The notes under the pieces were generated by a model. It ran no database searches and was not told where the DNA came from. It saw nothing but the letters and a program-made list of their open reading frames with translations. Below, piece by piece: positions 12,455 through 20,652 of a stretch of 26,283 bases of DNA. The first letter of the stretch is position 1. The number at the start of each line of letters is the position of its first letter. The position numbers were made by a program, and so were the translations under genes. The DNA is taken from contig JBGPYB010000061.1 in NCBI GenBank assembly GCA_041493035.1, positions 1 through 26,283 of the forward strand. Reading direction: 5' to 3'. The DNA is from JBGPYB01 sp041493035. GTDB taxonomy: Bacteria; Acidobacteriota; Vicinamibacteria; Fen-336.

Positions 12455-13845
12455 CGGGTTCCCTTTGGCGTATCCTCGAGGGCGATCCCGAGGCGCTCCA
12501 GACGCGCTCGCGCGCTGTCGGCGCGGCCGTACTCCTTCTTGAGCCGCGCTTCCTGGCGCTCGTCGAAGACCGCTTGCTCTTCGCCCGAGAGGCGGTCCTC
12601 GGAGGTTGGGAGAAGGACCCCGAAGACGGCATCCATTCTGGCGATCTCTGCCCTGAGCCGCATTGCTCCGTCCCGCGTCACCGAGCCGGCAACCAGGAGG
12701 CTGTTCCCCTCGCCCACCAGGCCGTGAACGGCGGCAAGGGCCTCCGGCGTGTTGAGGTCGTCGCAAAGAGCGCTCGTGAACGCCGCCTGCCAGTGCTCGC
12801 ACGCGCGTTCCACCTCCGGCGAGCATTTCCCGTCGCGCTCGACTTCATCCAGACGTCGCACCAGCCCGTGGACACGCTCGAGCGCCGCCGTCGCGTGCTG
12901 CAGGCCCTCGAACGTGAAGTTCAGTTTCTTGCGGTAGTGCGCCTGGCAGAGCAGATACCGAATGGCCTCGGGCTGGTGTCCCCGCGCGACGAGATCCGGA
13001 ATCGTGTAGACGTTGCCCTTGCTCTTCGACATCGTCTCGTCATCGATGAGAAGGTGCTCGACGTGGGTCCAGTGTCGCGCAAACGGCTTCCCCGTTCCCC
13101 CGGTGCTCTGGGCGATCTCGTTTTCGTGGTGGGGAAAGACCAGGTCGACGCCGCCGCAGTGCAGGTCGAAGGTCTCTCCCAGATACTTCATGCTCATGGC
13201 GGAGCACTCGATGTGCCAGCCGGGCCTTCCGCGCCCGAAGGGCGCGTCCCACTGCGCCCACTCGGGTTCGTCGGCCTTCAGCTTCCAGAGGACGAAGTCG
13301 CGGGCGTCTTCCTTCTCATACCGGTCGTTGTCCACCCGCGCCCCGGCCTTGATGCCCGTGGCGTCCAGCCGAGACAGACGGCCGTAGTCGGGAAAGCTGG
13401 AGATACGGAAGTAGACGCTGCCGTCCACGGTGTAGGTGTGGCCGCGCTTCGTCAGGCGCTCGATGAGCTCCACCATCTCCGGGAGGTGGTCGGTTGCCTT
13501 CGGGAAGACCTCGGGACGCTCCATCCGCAGGAGGGCCATGTCCTCTTCAAAGCCCACCACGTGGGGCGCCGTGAACCCCGCAAGATCCGTGTGGGCATCC
13601 TGAGCGAAGCGAATGATCCGATCCTCCACGTCGGTGAGGTTCATCGCCTCGAGGACCCGCCATCCCAGGTGCTTCAGGGTGCGCCGAAGAACATCCGTGG
13701 TCACGAATGTCCGGAAGTTGCCGATGTGGGCTCGGCTGTAAACCGTCGGTCCGCAGACGTACATGCGGACCTCCGGAGGCGAGTCGGGGACGAAATCCTC
13801 GACCGCGGCGGAGAGCGTGTTGTAGAGGCGGAGGGTGTTCTTCAT
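12436..13845 (-). CDS. cysS: Cysteinyl-tRNA synthetase
   Basis: A class I aminoacyl-tRNA synthetase charging tRNA-Cys with cysteine, 469 aa, full length. It carries the HIGH-type motif HIGN (40-43), the KMSKS-type motif TMSKS (271-275) and the catalytic zinc ligands Cys31, Cys214, His239 and Glu243, with the same spacing as in E. coli between the last three. The DALR-type and C-terminal anticodon-binding helical regions are intact (from about 310). The ATG at 13845 is 4 bases after the stop of the RsbU-like gene and overlaps its 3' neighbour yraN, so it is embedded in the same operon as the partner-switching genes. A tRNA-Cys gene lies 600 bp further along on the same strand. Confidence 0.98.
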   Translation of the reverse strand: MKNTLRLYNTLSAAVEDFVPDSPPEVRMYVCGPTVYSRAHIGNFRTFVTTDVLRRTLKHLGWRVLEAMNLTDVEDRIIRFAQDAHTDLAGFTAPHVVGFEEDMALLRMERPEVFPKATDHLPEMVELIERLTKRGHTYTVDGSVYFRISSFPDYGRLSRLDATGIKAGARVDNDRYEKEDARDFVLWKLKADEPEWAQWDAPFGRGRPGWHIECSAMSMKYLGETFDLHCGGVDLVFPHHENEIAQSTGGTGKPFARHWTHVEHLLIDDETMSKSKGNVYTIPDLVARGHQPEAIRYLLCQAHYRKKLNFTFEGLQHATAALERVHGLVRRLDEVERDGKCSPEVERACEHWQAAFTSALCDDLNTPEALAAVHGLVGEGNSLLVAGSVTRDGAMRLRAEIARMDAVFGVLLPTSEDRLSGEEQAVFDERQEARLKKEYGRADSARARLERLGIALEDTPKGTRWRRVR

Positions 13846-13849
13846 GGTT

Positions 13850-15613
13850 TCAAAGGGCCTTGAGCGCCAGGATCGTGAGATCGTCCGTGGCTTTGTCCGA
13901 CGCCATCCATTCCTCCACAGCCGTCAAGATCGCAGCCACTGCTCCCGCCGCCGTGGGCGTGGCCCCTCTGAGTGCCGAGAGAACCCGGTCGTCACCAAAC
14001 TCCTCTCCGCTCACCGATTCGGACTCCGTAACGCCATCGGTGACCATCGCCACGCAGTCACCCGCATCGAGAACCACCCGTCCCTCTTCGAAACACGCGT
14101 CTTCCAGAAGGCCAAGCACGGGCCCGCCTTCCGTCAGGCGGCCTTTCGGGCCGAGAGGGGACGTCCAGTAAGGAGGTATGTGGCCGGCGTTCACGTACGA
14201 GAGCGTGCGAGAGGGACCGTCCAACTCGCCGTAGAAGAGCGTGACGTACCTGTTCTCCTGAGTACTCTCGAAAAGGAATCGGTTGAGGCGCAGGATGAGC
14301 CGGGCCGGAGACTCGCTTCCGGCAAGGGCCCTGAGCCACGCGTGCACCGAAGCCATCAGCAGGCTGGCGGGCGCTCCCTTTCCCGACACGTCGGCGATCG
14401 CCACGGCGAGGCGACCTTCGCCGAGAGGGATCACGTCGAAGTGGTCACCGCCGACCTGATAGCAGGCGTGACTCTCGGCGGAGACTTCGAATCCGGCAAC
14501 CTTGGGAAAGGTCTTGGGGAAGAGGCTCTCCTGGATCTCGCGAGCGATCTGCATCTCGCGATCCTGGCGTTGCTTTTCCACCTGAACACGATGCAGCCTC
14601 ACGTTCTCGAGGGCTGCTTGCGCTTGACGCGCGAGCGTCATCGCGAAGTCCCGGTCTTCCTCGGTGTAGGCCCCCCCCGACACCCGCTCACCCACGGCCA
14701 ACAAGCCGTCCACTCTTCCGCTGAGGCCCAAGGGGACCACAAGTGCGATGCGGGAAGCGGCGAGCCGCTCGCGGAGCACGCATGAAGGCACCTCCTCCAG
14801 CGGAAGGGGCGCCGTGAGCGCCTCCACGAGCGGCCGCGCGTCCTCGTGGCTGACGACATCCTCCTCGGTCCGGAAGCCACGGGCGTGGGCCAGGACGAAG
14901 CCGGAGGGTTGGCGCAGGTAGAGAGCACAGCGCGAGGCCATGAGCTGACCCATGAGAGTGGCCGTGACGAGGCTATGAATGGCTCCTTCGTCGAAGCTGG
15001 TCGTGAGCTCGCGGCTGATGTCGAACAGGTTGTTGAGTTGGAAAACCTTCACCGAGAGACGCTTATTCACCCTCTCCAGCTCGCGGTGAATGAGCCCGTT
15101 CTCGATAGGAGTGGCGGCGCACGCTGCGACGCTCCGCAGAAAACCGCGATCTTCGTCGCTGTAGGACTCCCCCCTCGCCCGAGCCCCGACGCCAAGAACG
15201 GCGATCAGCCGTCCTCTCTTGTGAATGGGACACAGTAGCTCGAGGCCGAACGACTCCAGCACGTCGGCCTGCGAGCCCCCCGGGCGGGTCACAATCCCAT
15301 CGAGATCCATGTCCGAGAGCGGCGCCTCGGTGCGAGCGCCCGTCGGCAGTCCGCGGGAGGCCCTCACGACGAAGCCCTTGCCTTCGACGCGGACGAAGAG
15401 ACACCCGCGTGACGTCTGCAACTCCCCCAGGACGATCAGGAGAGCAGCATCGAGTATTTCTTGGCTCGAGAGCCCCGTGCTCAGGGTCGTCGTCAAGTCG
15501 AGAAGCGAGATCAGCTCCGACATCCGCTTCAAGAGGGGAGGCTCTCGCCCTTCGCGGCGAAACTCGTCCAGCGCCCGCTGGTACTGGAGGGCCGCCGGTT
15601 CCTCCGCCCTCAA
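13850..15613 (-). CDS. Dual-GAF PP2C-type phosphatase (RsbU/SpoIIE family)
   Basis: A 587-aa cytosolic Ser/Thr phosphatase expected to dephosphorylate the neighbouring STAS anti-anti-sigma factor. It has two GAF-like sensory domains (about 35-180 and 195-340) and a linking coiled-coil-like helix (about 340-362, ending in the family-typical QIAREIQESLFP). The PP2C/SpoIIE domain (about 370-587) keeps its metal-binding acidic motifs: GGDHFD (388-393), IADVSGKG (Asp408), TDGVTE (525-530) and DDLT (577-580). The start is probably TTG at 15613, which overlaps the stop of the RsbW-like gene as TTGA, so it relies on translational coupling. No membrane segment is seen. The GAF ligand cannot be deduced. 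Confidence 0.93.
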   Translation of the reverse strand: MRAEEPAALQYQRALDEFRREGREPPLLKRMSELISLLDLTTTLSTGLSSQEILDAALLIVLGELQTSRGCLFVRVEGKGFVVRASRGLPTGARTEAPLSDMDLDGIVTRPGGSQADVLESFGLELLCPIHKRGRLIAVLGVGARARGESYSDEDRGFLRSVAACAATPIENGLIHRELERVNKRLSVKVFQLNNLFDISRELTTSFDEGAIHSLVTATLMGQLMASRCALYLRQPSGFVLAHARGFRTEEDVVSHEDARPLVEALTAPLPLEEVPSCVLRERLAASRIALVVPLGLSGRVDGLLAVGERVSGGAYTEEDRDFAMTLARQAQAALENVRLHRVQVEKQRQDREMQIAREIQESLFPKTFPKVAGFEVSAESHACYQVGGDHFDVIPLGEGRLAVAIADVSGKGAPASLLMASVHAWLRALAGSESPARLILRLNRFLFESTQENRYVTLFYGELDGPSRTLSYVNAGHIPPYWTSPLGPKGRLTEGGPVLGLLEDACFEEGRVVLDAGDCVAMVTDGVTESESVSGEEFGDDRVLSALRGATPTAAGAVAAILTAVEEWMASDKATDDLTILALKAL

Positions 15614-16074
15614 GGCTCGTTCGGCTTCGGGATCTTGTGCTTGACCAGGCAGCAGAAGTTCCTCCGCGCCGCGCGCCGGAACGTCACCGAGTCCATGATC
15701 TTGGCCATCAGGTGGACACCCAGGCCTCCCGTGCGGCGTTCATTCACGTAACGATCGAGCTCGAAGCGAGGGAGCGCGCCCGGGTCGACGTGCTCTCCGC
15801 TGTCGACCACCTCCACCGTGAGGTCGGGCCCTCGGTCTTCCATCCGCAGCTCCAGCTCGCGACCGGCCTCCCCGTGGTACGCGTGCTCGATGACGTTGGC
15901 CGTGGCCTCGTCCACGGCGAGAGCCACCTTGCCCGCCGTGGCTTCGTCGAATCCCGCCGTTTCGGCCATCCTGCGGGCGACATCCCGCACCAGCGCGAGA
16001 AACGAGCTATCGCTCGGGAGGGAGAGACGAAGGCTAGGGGGAGGAGCTCCACGCTCTGGCCCCGGGCGACTCAC
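15610..16074 (-). CDS. RsbW/SpoIIAB-like anti-sigma factor and serine kinase
   Basis: A 154-aa GHKL-type ATPase. In partner-switching systems such proteins either hold a sigma factor or other target, or phosphorylate the STAS partner. The ATP-binding boxes are visible: N-box in VALAVDEATANVIEHAY (Glu56, Asn60), G1 box VVDSGE (Asp91, Gly93) and G2 box RTGGLGVHLM (116-119). A cysteine pair sits near the C-terminus (NFCCLVKH). The GTG start at 16074 comes 4 bases after the STAS gene stop with an AAGG site, and the stop overlaps the phosphatase start, giving the classic gene order STAS, kinase, phosphatase. No sigma factor gene is in the window, so the final target is unknown. Confidence 0.92.
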   Translation of the reverse strand: MSRPGPERGAPPPSLRLSLPSDSSFLALVRDVARRMAETAGFDEATAGKVALAVDEATANVIEHAYHGEAGRELELRMEDRGPDLTVEVVDSGEHVDPGALPRFELDRYVNERRTGGLGVHLMAKIMDSVTFRRAARRNFCCLVKHKIPKPNEP

Positions 16075-16078
16075 GCCT

Positions 16079-16441
16079 TCAGGAGGCCCCGTCGGTCTGG
16101 CGAAAGCTCGATACGGCCTCGAACTCCGAGGGGAAGATCCGATACAGGTGATTGAAGCCTAGAATCTCGAAGATGTTGAGCACGGTCTCGTTCAGGTTGG
16201 TCAGCCGCAGATCCCCGCCGTTCGTCCGGATCTCCTCGATGGCTCCCATGATGGCGCCCAGGCCCGCGCTCGCTATGTAGGAGAGGCCAGCGCAATTGAC
16301 GACGATCTTGAAGCGCCTTTGCTCGAGAGATTTCTGCAGCTCTCCTTCGAAGAGCCGCACCGTGTGGGCGTTGATGTAACCCTTCGGGTAGAGGAGTGTG
16401 ACGTCCTCCAGATCACGGGTCTCGACGATCAGATCGCTCAT
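16079..16441 (-). CDS. STAS-domain anti-anti-sigma factor (RsbV/SpoIIAA-like)
   Basis: A 120-aa single STAS domain. Dephosphorylated protein binds the RsbW-like kinase and frees its target; phosphorylated protein does not. The phosphorylation loop is SYIASAGLGAIMGA, with Ser58 at the expected site; the aspartate usually before this serine is replaced by Ala57. The C-terminal ETVLNIFEILGFNHLYRIF helix is typical. The ATG at 16441 lacks a good ribosome site at normal distance. A GGAGAGG lies about 20 bases upstream in front of a 6-codon frame (16458-16438) that ends in ATGA across the start. It begins 43 bp after ribF and opens the three-gene partner-switching set. Confidence 0.95.
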   Translation of the reverse strand: MSDLIVETRDLEDVTLLYPKGYINAHTVRLFEGELQKSLEQRRFKIVVNCAGLSYIASAGLGAIMGAIEEIRTNGGDLRLTNLNETVLNIFEILGFNHLYRIFPSEFEAVSSFRQTDGAS

Positions 16442-16469
16442 CGCGTGTCAACTCGCATCGCCTCTCCGG

Positions 16470-16498
16470 ACTATACCCCGTTCCTCACGGCTTCTCCA
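16470..16498 (-). promoter_or_regulatory. Possible promoter of the partner-switching genes
   Basis: TGGAGA (16498-16493) and TATAGT (16475-16470) on the minus strand are 17 bases apart (4 of 6 and 5 of 6 to consensus) and overlap the ribF stop region. The start would fall near 16463, 22 nt before the STAS ATG, which would give the module its own expression in addition to read-through from ribF. Confidence 0.4.
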
Positions 16499-17417
16499 GA
16501 ACGCGCCGGGCGTGAACCACGTCGCTTCGGATCTGCTCCACGAGCGCCGCGACCGACGGGAACGGACGTTCGTCGCGCAGCCGCTGGGCGAACGCAACGC
16601 GTAGGCGGCGGCCGTAAATGTCGCCAATCCAATCCAGAAGGTGCACCTCGATCCCCAAGCCTCCCGCCCCGAAGGTCGGTCGACGACCCACGTTCGCGAC
16701 GGCCGGGAGGCTCCGGGCGCCGTCCTCCACGCGACACCAACAGGCGTAGACTCCCGCAGCCGGCAACGTCTCGTTCTCGGGAGCGAGGTTGGCCGTCGGA
16801 AAGCCGAGAGTGCGACCCCGCGCCGCCCCAGCCACGACCTGGCCCTCCACGAAGAACGGGCGGCCGAGAAGAGCTTCGGCCGCCCAGATGTCTCCGGCTT
16901 CCAGGGCGTCGCGAACCCGACTGCTGCTGATGGCAACTCGCCCATAGAGCACGGGCGGAACCGCCAGCACCTCGAAGCTCAGATCGCCGCCGAGGGTCCG
17001 CAGGCTGTCGACGGTCCCGGTGCGCCCGCTACCAAATCGAAAAGACTCTCCCACGACGACCACCCGCGCACCGAGCACATCGCTCAACACCGTGCGCGCG
17101 AACTCCGCGTCTGTTCGGCTCGCGAGATCCTTCGTGAACGGAAGGACCGCGAGCCGGTCGACACCCAGGCCCGAGAGGACCTCTGCTTTCTGCGAGAGGG
17201 TCATGAGAGCTGCCGGCGCACGGGACGGGGCCAGGACCCGCGCGGGATGCGGATCGAAGGTGAGGACAACCGTGGTGCCGGCGTCGCCCTCCGCCCGCGT
17301 TCGCGCTGCCGCCACCAGGGACTGATGTCCCCGGTGCACACCGTCGAAGTTTCCGATGGTGACGACGGGCGCGGGCCATGCCCGCCTTTCGAGGGTATCC
17401 AGCCTTTCGATCTGCAT
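16485..17417 (-). CDS. ribF: Bifunctional riboflavin kinase/FAD synthetase
   Basis: Phosphorylates riboflavin to FMN and adenylates FMN to FAD in the cytosol. The 310-aa protein (counted from ATG 17417) has the N-terminal FAD synthetase nucleotidyltransferase domain with GNFDGVHRGHQ (22-32), TFDPHP (53-58), the VVGESFRFG segment and ISSSRVR (163-169). The C-terminal riboflavin kinase barrel has GRTLGFPTANL (from 201) and the HLLDW/IYG region. The frame stays open to 17492, but that extension overlaps the upstream gene and lacks family similarity. ATG 17417 gives the normal N-terminus and lies 16 bp after the DUF4388 gene stop. Identity is very secure. Confidence 0.97.
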   Translation of the reverse strand: MQIERLDTLERRAWPAPVVTIGNFDGVHRGHQSLVAAARTRAEGDAGTTVVLTFDPHPARVLAPSRAPAALMTLSQKAEVLSGLGVDRLAVLPFTKDLASRTDAEFARTVLSDVLGARVVVVGESFRFGSGRTGTVDSLRTLGGDLSFEVLAVPPVLYGRVAISSSRVRDALEAGDIWAAEALLGRPFFVEGQVVAGAARGRTLGFPTANLAPENETLPAAGVYACWCRVEDGARSLPAVANVGRRPTFGAGGLGIEVHLLDWIGDIYGRRLRVAFAQRLRDERPFPSVAALVEQIRSDVVHARRVLEKP

Positions 17418-17433
17418 GCCGCCGAGAATGAGC

Positions 17434-18672
17434 CTAGGGACGCTCGGCGGGCAGGCTGCGCTCGATGACCAGAGAGCCCTCGGCTCGGCCACGATCGTCC
17501 ACGGCGCTCAGAAGGTAGCCGCTCTCGGTGAGGGCGTAGTGATACGGGCGCGCCCAGGGATCCTTGAGGTAGGCGCGGTCAATGAGCCCTCCCGCGACCA
17601 GGTCGTCCAGGGTCTTCGGCAGCCGTCCGCGCCACAGTTGGTACGCTCCGACGGCGCGGTCGAGGCCGCTCAGCCGATTCCGACTCACACCTTCGAGGAG
17701 GCTGTCATAAGAGTCGGAGAGAAGCGGCGGCAGCCCCACGACGGCGAAGGGGGTTCCCCACCGCGCCACGACCGCAACCAGTGAAAGGGCCGCGACCAGT
17801 CCGATGGCGACGTAGCCAGGGAGCCACGATGGAGGGCCTTCTATCTGTCCGGCGATCGACTCTCGCGCCTCCCCGCGACCCGCCGAGGAGATTATGTCCC
17901 GATTGAGCAGGTCGAAAAGGACCCGGCACACCTCGAATTCGCCGAGGCCGGTCGCGTCGATGATCCCCTGCACTGTGCGTGTACCGTCTACCTTCCGGTA
18001 GATTCTCTCCTCCTCCGCACCCAGCCGGATCTTACTGAAGGAGCCCGCCGCGCTTCGCCGGCCATCGGAGATTCCGGCGAGCAGGTCGCCGGAGCCGTCG
18101 TCTCCGCCGGCGACAACCTCGATCATCGAAGGGTCCACCACGGGCCGGAGCACGATGTCCATGGAAGGAATCTTCTTTTCGATGATGGGCCATTCGTCCA
18201 CCATCCGAATCCCTTCCATGAGGATGAAGTCGGCGCTCATGGGAGTGAAGTTCTCTCGGTCGTAGTCGACGGCGTCGGCAGGCTCGAAGTGATACTCGCC
18301 GTCGCGCCACCTGAAGACCTTGAAGACGAGCTGGGAGATTTGAACCTGGAGGGCCTCCTTGAGATCATTCACGGTGATGTAGTTCCCCGTCGTCAGGACG
18401 TGGCCCATCCGCTGGAGCGTCGCCTTCTGTGTCTGAAGCGCCTCGTCCAGCCGCTCTTTGCTCAGCTTCCCCTGCTTGACCAGCACGTTCCCCAGCCGGT
18501 CCTCGAGGCGCTTCGCCGAGGAGTCGGCCATCACGACCATGCCGTTCTCGAAAGTGACGGTGACCTGCTCTTTGTCGTTCTTGAGCGTCAGGAGCCCGGT
18601 CTTCCGCTGCAAGCCGATGAGCTGGAAGATGTCGGGTAGGCCGAAGTCCTTGATCGTTCCTTCGAGTGCCAT
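17434..18672 (-). CDS. DUF4388 (PATAN) protein with MshEN-like motif, membrane segment and pseudopilin-like tail
   Basis: A 412-aa protein with an unusual layout. The N-terminus (1-56) is a clear DUF4388/PATAN domain (MALEGTIKDFGLPDIFQLI). Residues 59-82 and 88-111 form two 24-residue repeats of the pattern RLGxxL, G, L, L, AL, Q separated by 5 residues, which is how the cyclic-di-GMP-binding MshEN domain is built. A PATAN-like block (about 112-131, FKVFRWRDGEYHFEP) and a winged-helix-like stretch (about 218-262) follow. Then come one membrane segment (287-305) and a C-terminal region (340-395) resembling the GspG pseudopilin core (LPKTLDDLVAGGLI, LKDPWARPYHYAL, LLSAVDDRG). It starts at ATG 18672, 15 bp after the TPR/zinc-finger gene. 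The domain naming is by eye; the function (possible second-messenger-dependent scaffold) is inference. Confidence 0.88.
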   Translation of the reverse strand: MALEGTIKDFGLPDIFQLIGLQRKTGLLTLKNDKEQVTVTFENGMVVMADSSAKRLEDRLGNVLVKQGKLSKERLDEALQTQKATLQRMGHVLTTGNYITVNDLKEALQVQISQLVFKVFRWRDGEYHFEPADAVDYDRENFTPMSADFILMEGIRMVDEWPIIEKKIPSMDIVLRPVVDPSMIEVVAGGDDGSGDLLAGISDGRRSAAGSFSKIRLGAEEERIYRKVDGTRTVQGIIDATGLGEFEVCRVLFDLLNRDIISSAGRGEARESIAGQIEGPPSWLPGYVAIGLVAALSLVAVVARWGTPFAVVGLPPLLSDSYDSLLEGVSRNRLSGLDRAVGAYQLWRGRLPKTLDDLVAGGLIDRAYLKDPWARPYHYALTESGYLLSAVDDRGRAEGSLVIERSLPAERP

Positions 18673-18687
18673 GGGAGCTACCGCACC

Positions 18688-20652
18688 TCAGGAGGCTCGT
18701 CCCCGGGTGCTCCGGGGAGAGGGCATGCTGATTTCGAAGTCGGGCCGCGCGCGATTCGCGGCCACGTAGGTGGCCAGAAGGATCACGGCCGCGCCGCCGA
18801 GGCCCAGCCGCTGCATCAAGGGGCCCGGAGCCTCGCTCACGGGAAAGACTCGACCGGCAAGCAGAACGCTCGAGAGCGTGACGTACCAGACGCTCGCGAA
18901 GCCGGCACCCGCCAGCGTCTTCTGGGCGTAGATATGACCCGCGCCGGGAGAGAGAAGCGACAGGACACGGAAGACCCGCTCTCGGCGCTCGTCCTCCTTC
19001 TGCACTTCCAGGAGCTTCTGGTTTCGAGCCGAGCCCGCCACGCCGTCTCGCACGACGAAGAGGTGATAGCACTGCGTGCAGAGCCCCGTGGTGGACGCCC
19101 CCAGATGACAGTGCTTGCAGAAGGGCGTTCCGCACTTGAGGCAGCGAAGCGTGAACATCTTCGGGCCACGCCAACGCGACAGGCCGAAGGCCACGACCAC
19201 GAAGACGCCCGCGAACGCGGCGAATCGGCTCAGGCTGGGTCGAAGGGGACTACCTGCGGTCCCCCCTCCGGGAAGGGGCTTTCCCGCGAGATTCTTGATC
19301 CCGACACCCTCCCGCTTTCCCTCGAATTTCGCGAGAACCTGTTCCTCGGTGAGACCGAGGTCGACGACCGCGTAGTCTCCCTTGTCGTACTTCCAGAGGC
19401 TGTCGTAGGTCCTCACGAGACCTCCGGCGAGACGCTCCGCCTGGGCCCGGGCTTCCTGCGCCGGTTGGTACTCGAAGCGCTGCAAGTGAGCGAGCTGAAG
19501 GTTGTAGTAGAAGGTTGCCGTGAACTCGGGCGTCGGGCTCGATTCGACTCCCTGCTTGTAGCGGGCAATCGCCGCTGGAAACTCACCCCGGGCGAACTCG
19601 ACGTTGGCCAGGTTGTTGAGGGCCACCCGGTCGTCGGAGGAGGTCCGAATCATCTCGCGATAGAGCGTCGCGGCCTCGTCGTAGCGCCCCGCCTTCTTGT
19701 ACTGGAGGCCGAGCAGATGGGAGAGGTCGCGATCGTCCGGGAACTTGGCAGCAGCCTGCTCGAGCTCTGCGGTGGCGCGGGTGTCCGCGCCGCCCTCGAT
19801 GGCCTGGACGCTGGCTTGGAAGAGGGGATTCCTCTCGGCGAGGGTGCGTGTTTCCAGCAAATCGACGACGGGGCCCACGGCCAGACCGGCGAACACCACC
19901 GTGAGGGCCAAAGCGCGCTCGATCCTGCCGAGGTAGGTGAACAGCAGGGCCAGCCACCAGAAAGGAAGCCACCCCCAGCCCTGAAACGTGATCAGCGGAA
20001 GGAATAGGAGGACCACGTAGACGCCGATCGCCGCCGGGCGTCCCGACACTGGCCCGAACGCCTCCTCGAGATCGTGGAGGAGCAGCGTCCCATGGCGGAG
20101 CAGCAGGCTGAAGGCCACCGCGGCGGTGGTGGCAAAGAGCCCCAGCAAGATCACGGGTATCGCGACGGACAGCGCGTGGTACCGGCCACGGGAGGTGGGC
20201 AGCCGAGCCGTGAGCGCCGAGAACGTGTCTGCAAGAGCCGGCAGGAATCCGAGCGGGCCTTTCTTGAGATGGGCCGTCGCAAGCCCAAGGTAGGCGTCGG
20301 GCAAGAAGGGATCGAGGCCCGCAGCGCCCGTGAAGGCCTCCTCGGCCCCTGGTCGATCTCCCTTCCCGAGGCGCTCGAGACCCTCCGCCACCAGGGCGAG
20401 GCCGATGGGCTCGAGGGCGCGGATGTTCCGCTCCGTCCGGTAGCGACGTATTTCGCGAAAAAGGCTGGTGGCGTTCTGAGTGTCGCCGGCCGCTTCGGCC
20501 CTGCGCAATGCGCCCCAGAGGACCTCAAAACTGTTTCCCGACGGGGGTCGTGTGGCTCGCACGTCGATGACCTTGTCCTGCGCCGGCGCCGCGACCACAG
20601 CGCTTGCTGCGGCCAGGAGCGCCGCCAAAGCCAAGCCGGGGATTCGGCTCAC
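18688..20652 (-). CDS. Polytopic TPR protein with cytosolic zinc-binding module
   Basis: A 654-aa membrane protein of no named family that I recognise. It has a signal-like N-terminus (1-22), a TPR-like region (about 40-150), membrane segments at about 161-185, 208-222, 227-241 and 246-264, then TPR repeats (about 275-410; ELEQAAAKFPDD, DEAATLYREMIRTSSDD, AAIARYKQGVE). Another membrane segment lies at 476-493. Next is a six-cysteine module, Cys504, 507, 512, 515, 525 and 528 plus two histidines, likely binding zinc. A helix (540-560) leads to LSLLSPGAGHIYAQKTLAGAG with a final pair of membrane segments (about 582-603 and 616-633), a motif seen in small TM2-like membrane proteins. The GTG start at 20652 overlaps the DUF1844 stop as GTGA. 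Its neighbour is the membrane-anchored DUF4388 protein, and the two may work together. Confidence 0.85.
   Translation of the reverse strand: MSRIPGLALAALLAAASAVVAAPAQDKVIDVRATRPPSGNSFEVLWGALRRAEAAGDTQNATSLFREIRRYRTERNIRALEPIGLALVAEGLERLGKGDRPGAEEAFTGAAGLDPFLPDAYLGLATAHLKKGPLGFLPALADTFSALTARLPTSRGRYHALSVAIPVILLGLFATTAAVAFSLLLRHGTLLLHDLEEAFGPVSGRPAAIGVYVVLLFLPLITFQGWGWLPFWWLALLFTYLGRIERALALTVVFAGLAVGPVVDLLETRTLAERNPLFQASVQAIEGGADTRATAELEQAAAKFPDDRDLSHLLGLQYKKAGRYDEAATLYREMIRTSSDDRVALNNLANVEFARGEFPAAIARYKQGVESSPTPEFTATFYYNLQLAHLQRFEYQPAQEARAQAERLAGGLVRTYDSLWKYDKGDYAVVDLGLTEEQVLAKFEGKREGVGIKNLAGKPLPGGGTAGSPLRPSLSRFAAFAGVFVVVAFGLSRWRGPKMFTLRCLKCGTPFCKHCHLGASTTGLCTQCYHLFVVRDGVAGSARNQKLLEVQKEDERRERVFRVLSLLSPGAGHIYAQKTLAGAGFASVWYVTLSSVLLAGRVFPVSEAPGPLMQRLGLGGAAVILLATYVAANRARPDFEISMPSPRSTRGRAS

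Noticed and set aside
12574..13863. 429-codon open frame antisense to cysS
   Set aside because: Shadow of the synthetase reading frame; no coding features of its own.
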